The notes beneath the pieces are model-generated. The model made no database searches. It was not told the origin of the DNA and saw only the letters and a list, made by a program, of their open reading frames with translations. DNA of 64,000 nucleotides. Source: Vanessa cardui (lineage: Eukaryota > Arthropoda > Insecta > Lepidoptera > Nymphalidae). Shown here piece after piece: positions 8,681 through 19,768 of this stretch (its first letter is position 1; each line of letters opens with the position of its first letter). The translations under genes and the position numbers were made by a program. The DNA is taken from assembly GCF_905220365.1 (NCBI RefSeq), contig NC_061152.1:2407001-2471000 (forward strand), written 5' to 3'.

Positions 8681-11550
8681 ATGGATCGCGGCATAGTTTT
8701 GGGTTCCAATAACTGGACAACATGGCGGTTTCAAACTATGATCGTATTAAAAGCAAGGGGCCTTTACGATGTTGTTACAAACGCATCACAGAAGACATCC
8801 ACAACCGATTTCGTAGAAAAAGATCAAAAGGCACAGGAGTTGATCGTCACACGGGTTGAAGAAAATGTATTAGGCTTGTTGACCACGTGCTCGTCGGCGT
8901 TCGATATGTGGGAGAAGTTAACTACTATATATGAAGCGAAATCAAAGGTAGACCTTCATTTATTACAGCAGAGTTTCTACAATTTAAAATTTGAAGGGCC
9001 TATGACGAAATTTATAGTGAAAATAGAAAACATTTTCAACCAACTTAAATACCATGGCGAGGAAGTCTCCGAGAAGATGAGTGTCACAAAGATACTTGTC
9101 GGCCTACCAGAAGATTATAAACATTTCATTTCATGGGAGAGTGTTCCAGCATGTGACCAGACATTGAAGAACCTCACAGCCCGTCTGCTAGTCGAAGAAG
9201 AGAGACTCCAGATTGACAGCAAGAACAGACACTCGACAGAGGCATTTATAGCGAATAAAACTATATACAGAAGTAATGAAAAGTTAAAAAGAAAAGGAAA
9301 TTATACAGGTAATAATGTGAGTGATAGTGTGAAGTGTTTCCAGTGTGGTAAATATGGTCATTTTAAGAATCAGTGCAATTTAAGAAAGTTCAACTACTGT
9401 GGTAAAAAAGGACATTTATATAATGACTGTAAGGTACGATTAAATAAGAATAAAGAGTGTAATAGTAGCAATAGTTTATCAAAGGCATATATAGTTAATT
9501 TGAATAGTAATAATGATTGGATACTAGATACTGGCGCAAGCGAGCATATGTGTAAAGATAAAAGTTTATTTACAGATTATAGAGATTTGAATTGTGTCAA
9601 ATATATAACAGTTGGAGATGGAAATAAATTAACAGTTAAAGGTAAAGGTAAAATTGAATTATTTGCATTTAATGGTAATAGTTTTATACAGTCTACTTTA
9701 CTTGAAGTTTTGTATGTTCCCGAGTTAACAGTAAATTTATTTTCGGTTGTTTGTGCAATGGATAGAGGCTATGTTATGAAATCAAGTAATATAGGGTGTC
9801 AATTTATCAAAGAGGGACAAGTTACTTGCACAGCTACAAGGGTAAATTTTTTTTTTATTATGAACTTCTACAAATTTAATCAGTCTACGGCATTATTTTA
9901 ACAGAATGGCATGAACGTTTTGCACATCAAAATATTAAATTAGTAAAATAAACATTAAATAAATACACTATTAAATATCAAGGTAATGAAGAACAGTGTA
10001 TACCGTGCATAGAAGGTGAGCAGCTTAGGTTGTATTTCAATAGAAGTGATTTTAGAGCAAGTTTCTTAGGAGAGCTTATTCATATAGATCTATGTGGTCC
10101 GATGGAGATAGAATCATTAGGGGGATCCAGGTACTTTTTGCTTTTAAAAGATGATTATAGTTCTTTTAGGTTTATCTATTTTTTAAATAATAAATCCGAT
10201 AAAGTAAATTATATTGAAGATTTCATATTAACTTTTCAAAATGAGTCAGGTTCAACAATAAAAAAATTTAGGTCAGATAATGGTACAGAGTTTATTAATT
10301 TAAAGTTTAAAAATTTATGTAAAAGCAGCAAAAAATTATTCATGAGACAACAGTTGCATACACTCCAGAACAGAACGGGAGAGCTGAGCGGAAAATGGGA
10401 ACCCTAGTTGAAGCTGCTCGTACTATGCTACAAACTAAAAGACTTGGTAAGGAATTCTGGCGGAAGCGGTAAGTGCTGCAACATATGTTATTAATAGGAC
10501 AGGAAGGACAAAAACAGAAGGCAAGACACCATATGAGCTATTTTATAATAAACCAAGGTATGATATAAATTTATTAAAGACGTTCGGAACAGAAGTTTAT
10601 GTACACAATCCAAGTCAAAGAAGATTAAAGTGGGATTCGAAAAGTATGAAAGGTATATTTGTTGGATATGGGATTAATACAAAAGGTTACAGGATATGGT
10701 TAGTAGAGAAAAAGGAAATACATAGGTATTTACAGAGATGTTACTTTTGTAACACAGAAAAATATTCAATCTAACATATCAGAAATAATAGAAGAAATTA
10801 TAGAAGGAATTCAACATTGCAATAGTAAGGCTACAGAAGACACAGAGCATGAAGCAAGAACTTTTGCAGAAGAAACCATGACAGAAGATAGAAGAGAAAA
10901 ATATTATAGAAGAGAGGAATTGGACACAGGAAGGGAAACAAGTATAGTCAGCGGACAACTTACAGAGTTAAAGGAAAGAGAACAGATGCACGAAACAGAA
11001 GAAGATTATAGTGATGTAGAATTTACAGATGAAGCATGCAACATAGAACAAGAAATTAGTCTTGGAGGTCAAGAAGAATTTTTTGATATAAATCAAACAT
11101 ACCAAAGTACAGAAGAGGATGATTACAACGAGGAAGATATAGAAGACAAGTCAATAACTACACGGTCACGTATTATAAAGAAGCCAAATTATTTAAAGGA
11201 TTATTATACAGGGTTTACAGCGATAAATAATGAAGAAATTACCTATGAGAGTGCTATTCACGGTGAGCATTCAGACAGATGGAAAGAAGCAATCAAAAGA
11301 GAATTACAGGTTTTAGAGAAGATTAAAACTTGGATAGAGACACATGAAAACAAGAAGGCAATAGAGACTAAATGGGTTTTTAAAGTTAAAAGAGAAAATG
11401 GAAAGAATATCTATAAGGCAAGACTAGTTGTTAGAGGATTTCAACAAGAAGACATGATAGATCATACTGACATTTATTCACCAGTAGCGAAGTTACCTAC
11501 ATTGAGAATCCTTTTAGCTATAGCTTGCAAATATAATTTAAATATATTAA
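8681..11550 (+). pseudogene. Copia (Ty1-like) retrotransposon Gag-Pol, frameshifted and truncated in RT
   Basis: The first frame (8681-9901) gives Gag: a UBN2-type region, then zinc knuckle C219, C222, H227, C232 (CFQCGKYGHFKNQC). A second knuckle has lost its first Cys (F237). Next is the aspartic protease motif ILDTGASEHM (D283). After a frameshift come pre-integrase H and CxxC (CIPCIEGE) and the integrase core with Asp in IDLCGPMEIE (10084) and RSDNGTEF; the catalytic Glu block (GRAERKMG) is in another frame near 10378. The last frame (10878 on) has an acidic linker and the start of a Ty1-type RT: KWVFKVKRENGK, ARLVVRGFQQED, DIYSPVAKLPTLRILLA. The RT stops before YVDD because a piggyBac-like element begins at 11551. 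RNase H, PPT and 3' LTR are missing. Confidence 0.93.
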
Positions 11551-13539
11551 CACGTTCGTTGCATTACGAGATCTTTCAGATCTCTTGCAAGACTTTTGTA
11601 TTGTGCGTTGAACATAATCGTGTCGTTTCACTCCTTGCAGGAGGATCTAACGTGTAAAGTTCTTTAAGTATGAGTAGGACAAATATACATATTTACTTCC
11701 TACTTAAAGATGAATTCAAGGACATTAAAAAAAAATTAGAGATGGATTAGGTCCCTAACGCACAGTACTGTAATTATTTTCATTCCTTGCGTTTGGAGAT
11801 ATGTCGGTACTCGTGGAATCGTACGCCTCGTAGACGCAAGAGAGTGAAGGTGGGCGGCGCGGGCGCTGCGTGACTCGTTTTAGTGTTGTCCTAGCATCGA
11901 CGTGGGAGGTCGCGCGCACGTTTGCGAAATAACACTCGCGTATATACCTACGTGTTGATTACCATTTTTGTTATACAATGAGTGCTTTTAAAAGAAAAAA
12001 GTGTAAAAAATCTATTAATTTTGGTGAAATTTCCAACAAAAAATCAACGCCGGATTATACTGCTGCATCGTCATCGTCATCCCTCTACACCATCCCTCTT
12101 GCCTAAAAGCGCTCAAAATACTAGACACATACTTGTGTACTTACCTACTGCGTTTTTCTCACCACTTTTGCAGAGTAGGTATCATGTTATAGTCCATTTT
12201 TTTTTTTTTGATGAAACACATCTTAATTTGTTCTAAACATAACCGTTTAGGTTCAAAGGTATGCGGATAAATCCGATGGCGAGCGTGGTCGTGTCAGAAG
12301 ATTGCCGTGGTCAACATACCTAACTAGAAAAAAAAAGTTCTAGAAAACAAACTGTTCTTACTCATAAAGGTAGCTAAAATCTCTTCAGAAACTTAGGTAA
12401 TGGTTCCAGACAACAGTTAATCATTCGAGTTAACTGAACAAAAATCTTCTTGAATACAATTCAAATAACATAAATTAAAGAGGGGAGACTTTATTTCCAA
12501 CTAACATCTGCCTGCCTTTTTTTCGATATTATGTGGTTTTTATTTTTTTTTGTGTTTGAAACGCGTTATGTACCTACTTCTTCTGTTGATTGCCTGAAAA
12601 TTTTTGGTTGTTTTTGAGATTGTCTTAGCTTAGTAGCATTTCTGGTGGGCTTTGCTACTTATCTCTAATGCTAGAGTGTTTTAATTATGTAAGCATTATA
12701 CTACACAGAGGGGAGAGGGGGGTGGTTTCACATCACTCTCTGGTAAGTTTCTGGTAGCCTAAATTTCGGTTATTAAATCAAAAACGTTGTTATAGTAAAC
12801 TTACAAGAGTCCTGTGACATCCAGCTTTTATTTAATACCTCCGTATATTTTTTTAAAGCAACAACAGCCTAAGACAAAAATAGACATAAGACACTCGAAT
12901 AACGAAACTAATAAAATTAGATTCTATCGCATTTACCTACTTCACTGACATGGTTGCATGCTGTTTATTTATACAATGCACTTTATTACAGAATTACCCG
13001 AAGGAAGATGTACTGACCATGTTTTCCAACGTGGCGACAAAAAAAGACGTTGTGTGGGTTGTTATGAAAAATTACGACGCACATTAAAAAAATTGTTACC
13101 ATTTGCGCGCAATGCAAGCAATCAATGTGCCTACCATGTTTTAATGAAAAACACTTTCCATAATTATTATAATAAAACTTTTTCAACCGACAACTAAGAT
13201 ATTATTTTATTCCCATCACTACTTACTACACATATTGAACTATCTTCCGTTGCGGTACGAGATACAATCGATATCATATTTTTTTTTGTATTTGTAGTTT
13301 ATTCAAATGTCATAACTGCGTGCGAACCTAGCAAAATATAAAGCAATAGGCTATCTTTCACCAACAAAACTTCTAAATATATTTGATTGTTTTTTGAAGA
13401 TATAAATTATTTTGATAACTGTATCTTTAGGAGACTGATTAGGTCTCAAACGCACCAGATGGTAGGTTAGTTTGGAGATCTTTTAGGTCTCCAAAGCACC
13501 AGCTGAAAGTTTTTTGAAAGTGATGGCGCAGGGAGCGTG
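11551..13539. mobile_element. piggyBac-like element A, internally deleted, TTAA ends
   Basis: TTAA at 11547-11550 and at 13540-13543 flank a 1989-bp segment. The left end is CACGTTCGTTGC, and the reverse complement of the right end is CACGCTCCCTGC. Subterminal palindromes lie inside each end: GAGATCTTTCAGATCTC on the left (7-3-7, perfect) and GGAGATCTTTTAGGTCTCC plus GAGACTGATTAGGTCTC on the right. Inside is a remnant of the piggyBac C-terminal zinc domain (12958-13176). An ORF from 11978 (MSAFKRKKCKKS) may be the remnant N-terminus. The TTAA target, short terminal repeat, inner palindromes and zinc remnant together identify a piggyBac-family element. The catalytic part has been deleted. It interrupts the Copia RT on the left and abuts BEL/Pao on the right. 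Confidence 0.75.
12958..13176 (+). pseudogene. Remnant of piggyBac transposase C-terminal cysteine-rich domain
   Basis: One frame reads ELPEGRCTDHVFQ and RRCVGCYEKLRRTLKK. After a one-base slip in an A-run near 13090 the adjacent frame continues with TICAQCKQSMCLPCFNEKHF and a stop. The spacing CxxC, CxxC, CxxC is that of the C-terminal zinc-binding domain of piggyBac transposases, which binds the subterminal palindromes. Placing it near the right end of the TTAA-flanked element fits its origin. No DDD catalytic region remains upstream. Confidence 0.75.
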
Positions 13540-13570
13540 TTAAAAGAAATCCACAGCTATATATCTTCCG

Positions 13571-14785
13571 TTGGTTATTGACGAGCCATTGACGTCGTAT
13601 TACTTGTGTCACCACGCTGTTCAAAATCAAGATAGTGAGTCTACAAAACTGAGAGTAGTATTTGATGGATCTGCAACTTCATCATCTTACTCATTAAATG
13701 ATATATTAATGGTAGGTCCGAACCTGCTCTCTCTTTCCTATATTAATACGTGCCAGGCAATATAAATTTCTTCTTACTGGTGATATTGAAAAAATGTATC
13801 GCCAGGTTCTGGTTCACGAAGAGGATCGTGATCTGCAGCGCAATCTATGGAGAGAGAACGAATCTCAGCCTATTAAAGCATACAGACTAAATACTCTCAC
13901 ATACGGAACTGCGAGTGCTAGCTTTTTAAGCACGCGTTGTCTCTGGCAAATAGGGAAGGAACACCATGATGAGGTCATCAAAAATGTCATTCAAAAGGAC
14001 TTCTATGTTGATGATCTCATTACTGATGCTGATAATAAGAGACAACTTAAGTATATACAATCTTCTATTGCTAAAGCTCTCAGTGTTGGTTATTTTAATT
14101 TAAGAAAATATAAGAGTAATAATCCATCCATAAATATATTTTTAATGATCTGCCTATAAACAAAAATGATAAACTAACTATAAGTGAATCATCAAGTACT
14201 CTTGGCCTTGGTTGGATTCCAGTAAATTTTCCAATTAAAAACTTTTCTCCTGGTCAGGATGATATTGTAACAAAGATATTTATTATGTGTAATTCATTTA
14301 AATTATTCGATCCCTTAGGTTTACTAAGTCCTATTGTAATTCAGCCTAAAATTATTTTACAAAAACTCAACAAAGACTAGATTGGGATCAGCCAGTTTCA
14401 CGCGAAATAAAAGATGATTGGTTGAAATTTGCTAATAACCTCCAATTACTTTCAAATTTTCAAATTCCTAGGTTAGTTCTTTGCGACGTGCCTGCTAGAA
14501 TAGAGTTACACTCATTTAGTGATGTATCCCAAATTGCATATGGTGCATGTATATATGTAAAATCAACCGACGCGAAAGCTAAATCTGTGGTCAAATTATT
14601 ATGCGCAAAGTCAAAGATTAGTCTGCAATCCGTGGTAGATTGCTTGCGATATAAGCCGGACAGATTAGTTCATTGGTGTGATTCAAGTGTGATAATAGGA
14701 TGGATCAATAGTGATCTGACTAAATTAAAAACGTTTGTAGCTAATCGTACTAATGAAATATTAGAAATAACGTTAACATATCCTG
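13571..14785 (+). pseudogene. BEL/Pao retrotransposon fragment: reverse transcriptase and RNase H
   Basis: Reading through frame slips near 13760, 14140 and 14380 gives the Pao-type RT: TKLRVVFDGSATSSSYSLND, ILMVGPNLL, the palm core KMYRQVLVHEEDRDLQR, and the catalytic FYVDDLITDAD (intact YVDD, near 14000). It continues with KLFDPLGLLSPIV and then RNase H: RIELHSFSDVSQIAYGACIYV and HWCDSSVIIGWI. About 25 residues are missing between AKSK and the DCLRYKPDRL part. Gag, protease and integrase are absent. The left border is at the piggyBac-like element A and the right border is a LINE 3' piece at about 14778. Confidence 0.9.
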
Positions 14786-14895
14786 CTTGAAAGTGAACAG
14801 GTATAAAATCTTCTATCGAATAATATTCTTTTTTACCAATGTATTTTTTACAAACGATTAGAATTTACAAAAAGGCAAAGTTAAAAATAAGCCAT
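14778..14895 (-). repeat. LINE 3'-end fragment
   Basis: This matches the reverse-strand 3' region of the LINE at 905-2055 (shared phrases 'atatcctgct', 'caacaggta', 'ggcaaagttaaaaat'). It truncates the BEL/Pao fragment. Confidence 0.7.
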
Positions 14896-14934
14896 AATAA
14901 TAGCATGGTCAAGTACACGAAGTATATTTAAATT

Positions 14935-15400
14935 GATTACAGAATGTTGCTTTAACATATGGAATTCTCTGATACGTCTTATTACACGTTTTTTGTGAAT
15001 CCGCAAACTAGCTATTATTTTTGTTTGTCTTACTTGATCTTTGGACAATTTTCCACCAGTGCTAACACTGGGCTCAACAACTTCATACCCTTTTCATTGA
15101 GCATCTGTTCAAAATGTTTGAAGCATCTGTCGGCCAGGATGACTGTACCCTGTTGCAATTCATCTAAAAACGTGCTACTTTCTACTACTGCCACATCACT
15201 TATTCTACCCCCGTAGCCTTGAGACGCAAAGTTTACTAATCCATTTGGTGTGCATGATATTAAATATTTTGCAGTATTCCCCTTTTTTGAATTCAGACCA
15301 TGTTAAAGCTTGATGAAGAGCCTTAGCTGGTTTTTGAATGTCTATCTCCAAGCAATCTATAATGCAGCTGACATTATGATAATTATGTCTATATTAACAA
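14935..15400 (-). pseudogene. DDE_Tnp_4-type transposase relic
   Basis: The reverse strand, across one frame slip near 15280, encodes IIDCLEIDIQKPAKALHQA, LTWSEFKKGN, then VNFASQGYGGRISDVAVVES, GTVILADRCFKHFEQM and, near the left end, ASLRIHKKRVIRRIREF. These are the ordered blocks of the DDE_4 nuclease superfamily: first Asp in IIDC, second Asp in LADR, and the Arg-rich end where RIHVERVIGR is usual. The Glu of that last block is Lys here, so a catalytic residue is lost. Stops also interrupt it. N-terminal HTH not seen. Confidence 0.75.
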
Positions 15401-15529
15401 TAAATGGTTTTAAATAACTAGCTATTATTGGGATATTATTTAAAAATAATTTACTTGTATATTATTATTTGCCATTGGCGGTAGTTTTTAATAATATTTC
15501 CTTTGTTCTTCAAATAGAAAAATGTCCTC

Positions 15530-15645
15530 TTAGTCTACCCGAGACCACGAACACTGCAAAGTGCTCGAAACGTCGGGATGTTTAAAAAAATAATTAATAT
15601 ACGCGATTAAATCCGTTATAATTAGTTTTATTTAAACAGAAATAA
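15530..15645 (+). repeat. One arm of the fold-back repeat seen at 55464-55620
   Basis: The phrases 'aaacgtcgggatgt', 'aatatacgcgatt' and 'ttagttttatttaaa' match the right arm of the palindromic element at 55464-55620. Here the left arm is absent. Bases 15645-16080 show no gene. Confidence 0.65.
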
Positions 15646-16087
15646 ATATAAAAAAAACCCTTTAGATTAATTTAGATAAATAGCAAGTAAGGCGCAATCT
15701 GCACTTTGACAAAAGGGGTTTTTAGCCGGTAAGAGTCCGGCACTGCCTGGGCCCTCCATTCTCAGGCGTCCATGACGGATTTTCCCCTTTTGCCTACACA
15801 TAACATTAACTTAATTTAGTCATCGCCTGGAAGCCTCTCCTACCTGTACTGTGATAGGAAGTTTTCTTCTTTTCTTTTTATACATTTTATATTTTTTATG
15901 TATAATAGGATACATATTTAACGTACAAGGGAATGTACCAATCCGTAGCATTGTAATGATTTTTGCGGAACCAATATTTAGAATAGTAATGATTAAAATT
16001 AACAAAATATATTAAATAAGTAAAGGTACGGGCCACGAGCCTGTAGACGTAAAATTACGAATTAAAAAAAAAAAACACACACACACT

Positions 16088-16302
16088 ATTCGAGATGCCC
16101 CGCGAATACCCTATCATGTCCCACACACCATTCGAGATGCCACGCTGTGTACCACACACCAACCGAGATGCCCCGCATCCACCCCACTATGTCCAACACA
16201 TCATCCGAGACGGCCCGCACCTGCCCTGCTATGTCCCACACACGATTATAAATGCCCCGCACCCACCCAACTATATCCCACACACCATCCGAGATGCCCG
16301 CA
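16088..16302. repeat. Degenerate 42-bp minisatellite, about five copies
   Basis: Units share the phrases CGAGATGCCCCGC and TATGTCCCACACACCAT at a spacing of about 42 bp, with one shortened unit near 16140. The unit is a multiple of three, so the forward frame from 16095 stays open as a 14-residue Pro/His-rich repeat (DAPHPPHYVPHTI type). The ORF continues to 16442 in unrelated sequence. I see no promoter or homologue, so I treat it as a repeat rather than a gene. Confidence 0.8.
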
Positions 16303-16613
16303 CCGAATTCCCCGTATTCAACTTGGCTCACAAGCTGATTTCGAAAAATCGATTAAGAATATTGGGATTTAGTGGTGGACCTACGAGTTTGCTCCACCGT
16401 TTCTTGGTGAATTCATCGCGTCCTTTCCGTCAGTTTCCATAGGTTCGCTTTTTATTTAGTTTTTATCTTATAATATTGATTATATATTTGACTTGACACA
16501 TAAAATAAATTAGGCACGATTGGACATATGCGACAAAGAAAATATCGACGAAGCGCCTGATAATCTGAGCCGTCGGTAAGAATTCAATCTGAGTGTTATG
16601 ATGATACGAAACG

Positions 16614-16868
16614 ATGGCTCTTCAATTTGTATTGAGTGAGAAAGGGAAAAAACAGTTATTGCGGAACGGGTTCCTATTCTACAATAACGGAGTAAACGAA
16701 GGAAATGGTAACACGTATTGGAAATGTATTTACAGCGACAAACACAACAAAAAACATTGCTCGGCTCGGGTTATAAAGACAGCAGACAATGAAATACAAA
16801 AAGAAACCGTTCATAATCATGGTGGAGATGCTGTAATGGTTAAAGCAGTCAAAGTAAAAATGAGTTAA
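16614..16868 (+). CDS. FLYWCH-type zinc-finger protein or exon
   Basis: The 84-residue ORF is one FLYWCH domain: FVLSEKGKKQLLRNGFLFY, then YWKC (C38), HCSAR (C49) and HNHGG (H67 and H69). This domain binds DNA or protein in insect mod(mdg4)-like proteins and is also spread by transposable elements in insects. The ORF is intact from ATG to stop but short; a complete protein would normally have further domains. It lies between a minisatellite and a Harbinger relic, so it may be a stray exon or the accessory ORF of a transposon. No neighbouring exon could be joined with confidence. Confidence 0.6.
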   Translation: MALQFVLSEKGKKQLLRNGFLFYNNGVNEGNGNTYWKCIYSDKHNKKHCSARVIKTADNEIQKETVHNHGGDAVMVKAVKVKMS

Positions 16869-16920
16869 GAAACGCGGCTGTTACTTTACTTTTTTTTGCA
16901 CAGTTTTTATGAAAAATTTC

Positions 16921-17692
16921 ACATCCCGGGTGTATCGACGGGACTTATTTTGCCATTATCAGACCAAATGAAAATGAATAAAGATAGATATTTTTGCAGA
17001 AAAGGATTCCATGCGAGATATGGTATGTTGGTAAGTTAAAATTGTAACAATTATGTATTAAATATAACTCTGAACAATGTTGGCTCTATGTATGTATTTT
17101 AATTTGATTTGCAGATCGTGGATGCAGACTTAAATATACTACATGTCGATGCATCATACGGGGGAGTAGCCATGATAGCTTTATATTTAATAATAGTGCT
17201 ATTAAAAATCACCTTTCCATTTTAACAAGCTCCGGTGAAGTGGCCTATTTGTTGGGTAATAATTGTTTCATATAATAATATCTGTGATCACTATAATTAC
17301 GTAGAATCTGTAACGTATGGTTTTAATATTAAATCTTTATATTTTCAGGGGACAATCCACAACGGCCATATTTAATGACTCCAGTGTCCAATGCACTTAA
17401 TGGCACTCCCGAAGCATATTACAACCATCTACACGCTACTGCGCGTAATACTGTAGAAATGGCTATTGGAGTACTCAAGGCACGATTACGCTGCCTATTG
17501 GGCTACCGAGTACTACACTATAACCCGGAGAAAGCATCTAAATTCATAATAGCATGTTGTGTTCTGCACAATATATGTAATCGTGCAGGATTGTCTGCTC
17601 CAGTGTTAAGGGAAAATGTCGTGTCAATGGAGAACACGCAACATGACTTACATTTTCTAGACTCGGCTCAATCCGGGTCAGAAATTGCATAG
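16921..17692 (+). pseudogene. Harbinger (HARBI1-type) nuclease relic, copy 2
   Basis: Three exon-like blocks have the same GT-AG positions as copy 1: to 17022, 17115-17255 and 17349-17692. They encode PGCIDGTYFAIIRPNENE (then a stop), RKGFHAR, IVDADLNILHVDASYGG, SHDSFIFNNSAIKNHL and NPQRPYLMTPVSNALNGTPE, and finally VEMAIGVLKARLRCLLGYRV and CCVLHNICNRAGL. The third block is open to its stop and preserves the C-terminal Glu region of the nuclease. It lacks the upstream half of the nuclease and has a stop in block 1 and a frame change in block 2. Confidence 0.88.
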
Positions 17693-17699
17693 GGGCGCA

Positions 17700-17800
17700 A
17701 TTTTAGAGGGCAATTAATAAGTAACTTGTGGCGTAGCAGAAACGACCACGTGGCGTAAGGGACATAATATCTTAGCAACCACATGTTAGTTTTAAACACG
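17700..17800 (+). repeat. Fragment of interspersed repeat family R3
   Basis: Contains the 'aagggacataatatcttag' phrase seen in R3 copies such as 54480-54749. Strongly degraded. Confidence 0.4.
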
Positions 17801-17849
17801 TTTAGGCCCCGATGAAGCTTTGTCTAATAATGACCGATTTTACATTTTA

Positions 17850-18211
17850 AAAAGAAAGCCTTTGCCTATGACACTTTCTTTGAATTAAAACCTTTAGCTT
17901 GCGGTAATTATACTATTAATGAAGACAGAGAGAAGGTTAGATGGTCTGAAATCAAAGTAATAAAAATAGATAAATGCCTAAAGAATAAGTTCCTCTACAA
18001 GAGTTCATATCAAGATAATGAATTTAAATCAGTATGTACTCTAAATAAAGGCAGGCAGCAAAAAACTAATCAATCCGAAATGAATAGTAAACCAAAACAA
18101 CTTTATACTCAAAAATTAAATGTTTCGCAAGCAAAGAATCAGGGTATTCTTAATCTTATTGAAAGAAATATTATTCCAAAATATAACAAGTCGTTCTTTG
18201 ACAATCTGTAA
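17850..18211 (+). pseudogene. C-terminal fragment of the 6.2-kb transposase-like family, copy 2
   Basis: A frame without ATG runs to the TAA at 18209-18211. It encodes FELKPLACGNYTINEDREKV, WSEIKVIKIDKC, FLYKSSYQDNEFKSV and ILNLIERNIIPKYNKSFFDNL-like residues. The ending corresponds to KKKDMLDLLPYIPPI..YYKNL of the gene at 6256-8133, and the W-N-I-R/I-K-V-I phrase corresponds to NWLNIRWLRFEK there. Only the C-terminus after the catalytic region is left. Confidence 0.55.
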
Positions 18212-18289
18212 GGCAGCTTGGCGCTGAGTATTACAAAAATTAAGTACCCCAAAGTACCTTAAACGTTTCAACGAACTTTATGTTTACAC

Positions 18290-18770
18290 ATGGTTGTGAT
18301 TTCGTGATATCATAAACGTTCCTAATTGCATTTTATATAATTATATGATTACAATATGTCGTCGTTAAGTCGTCATGTACAATTTGATTGGTAGTTATTA
18401 CTGATTTAATTATAAAGTATAATGATAAAGAATTTCGTTATTTCGATAATAGTCTCTTTAAAGTTTAGAAGATCTTACATTAGTTTTGTTAATGGAAATT
18501 TATATCACTTTTATAATGTTTTAATAAACTTTATAATTAGGTATTTAGGTTGTGATTTCATGAACATAATTTTAGTTATGTGATAACTATATTCAATAGT
18601 TAGTACTGATTTAGTAGTAAGAGTACAATGTTAAAAAACTATAGTTTTTTTTTGTGATTTTTATGTAAACCTTTGTTTATTTTGAAGCTTAGAGCATTAT
18701 TTGAAGATTAGAGATCTTACTTTAGTTTGGCTAATGCCAATTTATTGAGATGTTTTAATTATATTTCATG
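18290..18770. repeat. Diverged tandem duplication of about 250 bp
   Basis: Two AT-rich segments repeat the same phrases in order: 'ggttgtgatttc' at 18293 and 18549, and 'gatcttac.ttagtttgg/t' at 18472 and 18712. Copies are strongly diverged. The wider 18212-19384 gap contains no recognised gene. Confidence 0.5.
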
Positions 18771-19384
18771 TTTTCATTGTTTCGATAGAACTTAAAAGAA
18801 CATTAGCTGATTATTTTATTACAAAATCAAAGATTTTGGTTTTTATATTAAGGAAAACTTTGTTTTAAGTTTTAAACAGCATTTTAGTTATGTTATGTTT
18901 TAAATTGAGTGGTCTAAATTTGTGCGTGCTTTAAAAATTGTAACGATAAAAATGATTAACACATTATTTTTTTTGACTTATGGTTGTTTTACTCCATATT
19001 TAGTATATTTCAAAGATATTTTTATATTCGTAAGTAACTTATTTGCTCCTATTTTCTATAGCACTACGGTAAATACAATGCTACTTAAAGCATTGGTTGC
19101 AGCTTCAAAATACGCTTCTAGTGATATATAATATGTATATATTTGATATAAAACAAAATAGCATTAGCCAAAAAATATTTTTTATATTTTTGATTAGCTC
19201 TACTGTAAAAAAGTGTAATTTTGATTCGTGGTAGTTTCGAATTGAAGCAGCGATATGTCAAGTGGAGACATATATACAAGACCTTCATAATAATGGGGAA
19301 CAGTTTTGATTATTAGGTAAGACATTGACCCTGGAACTGGAGTATGTACTCAATTATCCTCTAATTAAGAATTGATTTTTTTAG

Positions 19385-19768
19385 GGGATTTGTGGATATC
19401 CGCCACGGCCCTGGCTAATAACGCCTTTATTAAATGCTGAACCAGGATCCCAGGAAGAGGAGTACACTCGGCGCCATGTCCAAGCCAGGTCGCGTATTGA
19501 GAGCTGTTTCAGATTACTTAAGGCACGTTAGAGGTGTCTGCTTCAACACAGAGTTCTCCATTATCACCCTGACATGGCTAGCAAAATCACCAATGCATGT
19601 TGTGTACACAACATCGCAGTAAATGCTAGGATACCACCTCCGAGTGACATGCCAGCCAGTGGTCTTGAAGGTAGTGAAGACCATTCTGTGCAAGAAAGCA
19701 CCACCGACAATGGAAATGAGTTAATTCGAGGCAGGGCTATACGCTATGTTTTGGTTAGGAGAATGTAG
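19385..19768 (+). pseudogene. Harbinger-type nuclease C-terminal fragment, different subfamily
   Basis: After TTTTTAG the frame reads GICGYPPRPWLITPLLNAEP, then HVQARSRIESCFRLLKA, then, after frame changes, RVLHYHPDMASKITNACCV and HNIAVNARIPPPS. This is the final block of HARBI1-type nucleases (GD.GYP..P.L.TP, RIE..F..LK.R, ACC.LHN). It differs from the 3.4- and 17.4-kb copies, so it is another subfamily. Bases 19769-20928 contain no recognised gene. Confidence 0.75.

Noticed and set aside
18922..19131. 69-codon hydrophobic ORF
   Set aside because: Phe/Leu/Tyr-rich composition expected from AT-rich non-coding DNA; no similarity recognised.
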